This document shows, piece by piece, positions 4,082 through 5,025 of a stretch of DNA of 5,025 bases; the stretch's first letter is position 1, and each line of letters starts with the position of its first letter. The notes below the pieces were generated by a model, which made no database searches, was not told where the DNA came from, and saw only the letters and a program-made list of their open reading frames with translations. The DNA is taken from NCBI GenBank assembly GCA_021732945.1, contig JAKFWB010000189.1, forward strand, positions 1-5,025. Reading direction: 5' to 3'. The position numbers and the translations under genes were made by a program. Source of the DNA: Porphyrobacter sp. Its GTDB lineage: Bacteria; Pseudomonadota; Alphaproteobacteria; Sphingomonadales; Sphingomonadaceae.

Positions 4082-5025
4082 TTACCTTACCGATTGCGTG
4101 ATGCCGGTTTTGAACGCGCGCATCGCATCGGCGCCTGCGCCAATCGCCCATCCAGCGCCAATCACCATCAGCGGCCAAAGCGCGGGCATCCACACCCCCT
4201 CCGTGACGAAGCGGTCGCGGACTTCGTAGATCATCGGCGAAAGAGTAAGCCAAATCAGCAAAGTTGCGCTTGGCTTGACGGCGGCCAGTGGCACCAAGGC
4301 GCACAGATACCAAGGAAAGGCCACCGGGCTCAAAATGAGTGGTGCGGCCAGTGCGATCTGCGTCCCGAATATGGGCTGCTTGCGAGCAACGGCCAGGATC
4401 ATCAGGCCGGATACCGCCGCCAGCGCGAAGATCACGGCCAACAGCGCGGTAACCGGCAACTGCCATTCGAGCAGCGTGAAGAACGGCGATCCATTGCGCC
4501 ATTTCTCGAAGAAAACCGGCAACGAGCCGATCGGTCGCCAGCCCACGCCGAGCGCCGCGCCGTAGATGCCCGTGACTGTCGCAGTGGCCGTACCAGCGAT
4601 CCGCGCGCCGCCCCGCCATCCTGATGACACAATCAGCGCAACAAGGACCGCGCCGGGTAGCAGCTTGACGCCTATCCCAAGGCCTAGCAGCAGCCCCACC
4701 CAAGCCGGTCGCCGCGCGTCAAACGCGACCAGCGCAGCGGTGATAGTCAGCGCTACAACACTGTCGATATGTGCTCCCACCCCGGTTTCGAGCACCAGCA
4801 GCGGCGACAGCGCAACCAGCGCCAGATGCCGCTCCAGTCCGCGCCGACGCAGTAGCCGGAGCGCGAGCGGCACCAGGGCAATGCCGAAAAGGCTCGCCAT
4901 CACCTTCCACAGAACTGTGCCCCACACCGGTCCAGCCAGCGCAGAAAGCGCAAACAGGCCTAGCGCGACCGGGGGGTAGAGCGTTGGATAAGCCGCGTGT
5001 TCGGGCGGCGTGGGCCAGATAATCC
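4082..5025 (-). CDS. GT-C-fold membrane glycosyltransferase (GT87/MptB-like), N-terminus beyond window
   Basis: A polytopic inner-membrane protein, probably transferring a sugar (mannose in characterised relatives) from a polyprenyl-phosphate donor during envelope glycan or glycolipid synthesis. The frame is open to the right edge, giving 313 residues. The in-frame GTG at 4927 is internal, because recognisable family sequence lies upstream of it. Visible marks, numbered from codon 5023: YPTLYPP (12-18), the family Tyr-Pro-Pro loop; hydrophobic spans near 19-38 and 39-55; LSPLLVLETGVGAHIDS (72-88), matching the usual SPxxxxExxxxGHxD region; a GLGIGVKLLP segment (115-123) with a conserved lysine; and SPVAFPWYL (232-240), the PWY motif. 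Roughly eight membrane spans are present. The first luminal loop that normally carries the catalytic acidic residues is outside the window, as is about a quarter of the protein. Substrate is unknown; family confidence is good. TAA at 4084-4082, followed 7 nt later by the palindrome. Confidence 0.82.
   Translation of the reverse strand, partial: IIWPTPPEHAAYPTLYPPVALGLFALSALAGPVWGTVLWKVMASLFGIALVPLALRLLRRRGLERHLALVALSPLLVLETGVGAHIDSVVALTITAALVAFDARRPAWVGLLLGLGIGVKLLPGAVLVALIVSSGWRGGARIAGTATATVTGIYGAALGVGWRPIGSLPVFFEKWRNGSPFFTLLEWQLPVTALLAVIFALAAVSGLMILAVARKQPIFGTQIALAAPLILSPVAFPWYLCALVPLAAVKPSATLLIWLTLSPMIYEVRDRFVTEGVWMPALWPLMVIGAGWAIGAGADAMRAFKTGITQSVR

Noticed and set aside
3843..4229. Plus-strand open frame of 128 codons
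   Set aside because: It begins inside tRNA-Ser, runs through the palindrome and ends antisense to the glycosyltransferase; no protein family features.
4071..4703. Minus-strand open frame of 210 codons overlapping the glycosyltransferase
   Set aside because: It overlaps the true frame of the membrane glycosyltransferase, has an Arg/Gly/Ala-rich composition and lacks membrane segments or motifs.

Overview
The window is GC-rich, with dense short-spaced genes and strongly GC-biased third codon positions. A DUF1134/EipA protein, a family I know from alphaproteobacteria, suggests an alphaproteobacterium. The style of the proteins (aminotransferase, RimJ-like GNAT, Ala/Pro-rich exported linker) fits Sphingomonadales such as Erythrobacteraceae. 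That placement is inference: no 16S gene or other taxonomic marker is present.

Layout, left to right. (1) A plus-strand aminoglycoside 3'-phosphotransferase (about 100-912) is strikingly close to the APH(3')-I (aphA1) type, with every catalytic motif intact. (2) It converges on a minus-strand block read in the order eipA (3550-2738), class I aspartate/aromatic aminotransferase (2681-1503), GNAT N-acetyltransferase (1492-944). The last two are 10 nt apart and the GNAT ribosome site overlaps the aminotransferase stop codon, so they are probably translationally coupled. The 56-nt gap after eipA makes its membership of the same transcript plausible but unproven. (3) A 275-nt non-coding stretch separates eipA from a tRNA-Ser(GCU) gene (3829-3919). 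It holds an orphan intrinsic terminator, a possible small RNA, and a stable-RNA-type promoter for the tRNA. (4) A 55-bp near-perfect palindrome (4020-4074) lies between the tRNA and a minus-strand GT-C membrane glycosyltransferase, which enters from the right edge without its N-terminus (4082-5025). The first 14 bases of the palindrome recur near the left edge (37-50), so it looks like a dispersed genomic repeat.

Functionally, eipA and the glycosyltransferase both point to the cell envelope. The aminotransferase serves amino-acid metabolism, the GNAT has an unknown substrate, and the phosphotransferase should inactivate kanamycin/neomycin-type drugs. No transposase, integrase, CRISPR array or phage gene is visible. 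Nothing here amounts to a clearly new multi-gene system. The items most worth following are the apparently resident APH(3')-I-like gene, the palindromic repeat family and the candidate small RNA divergent from eipA.
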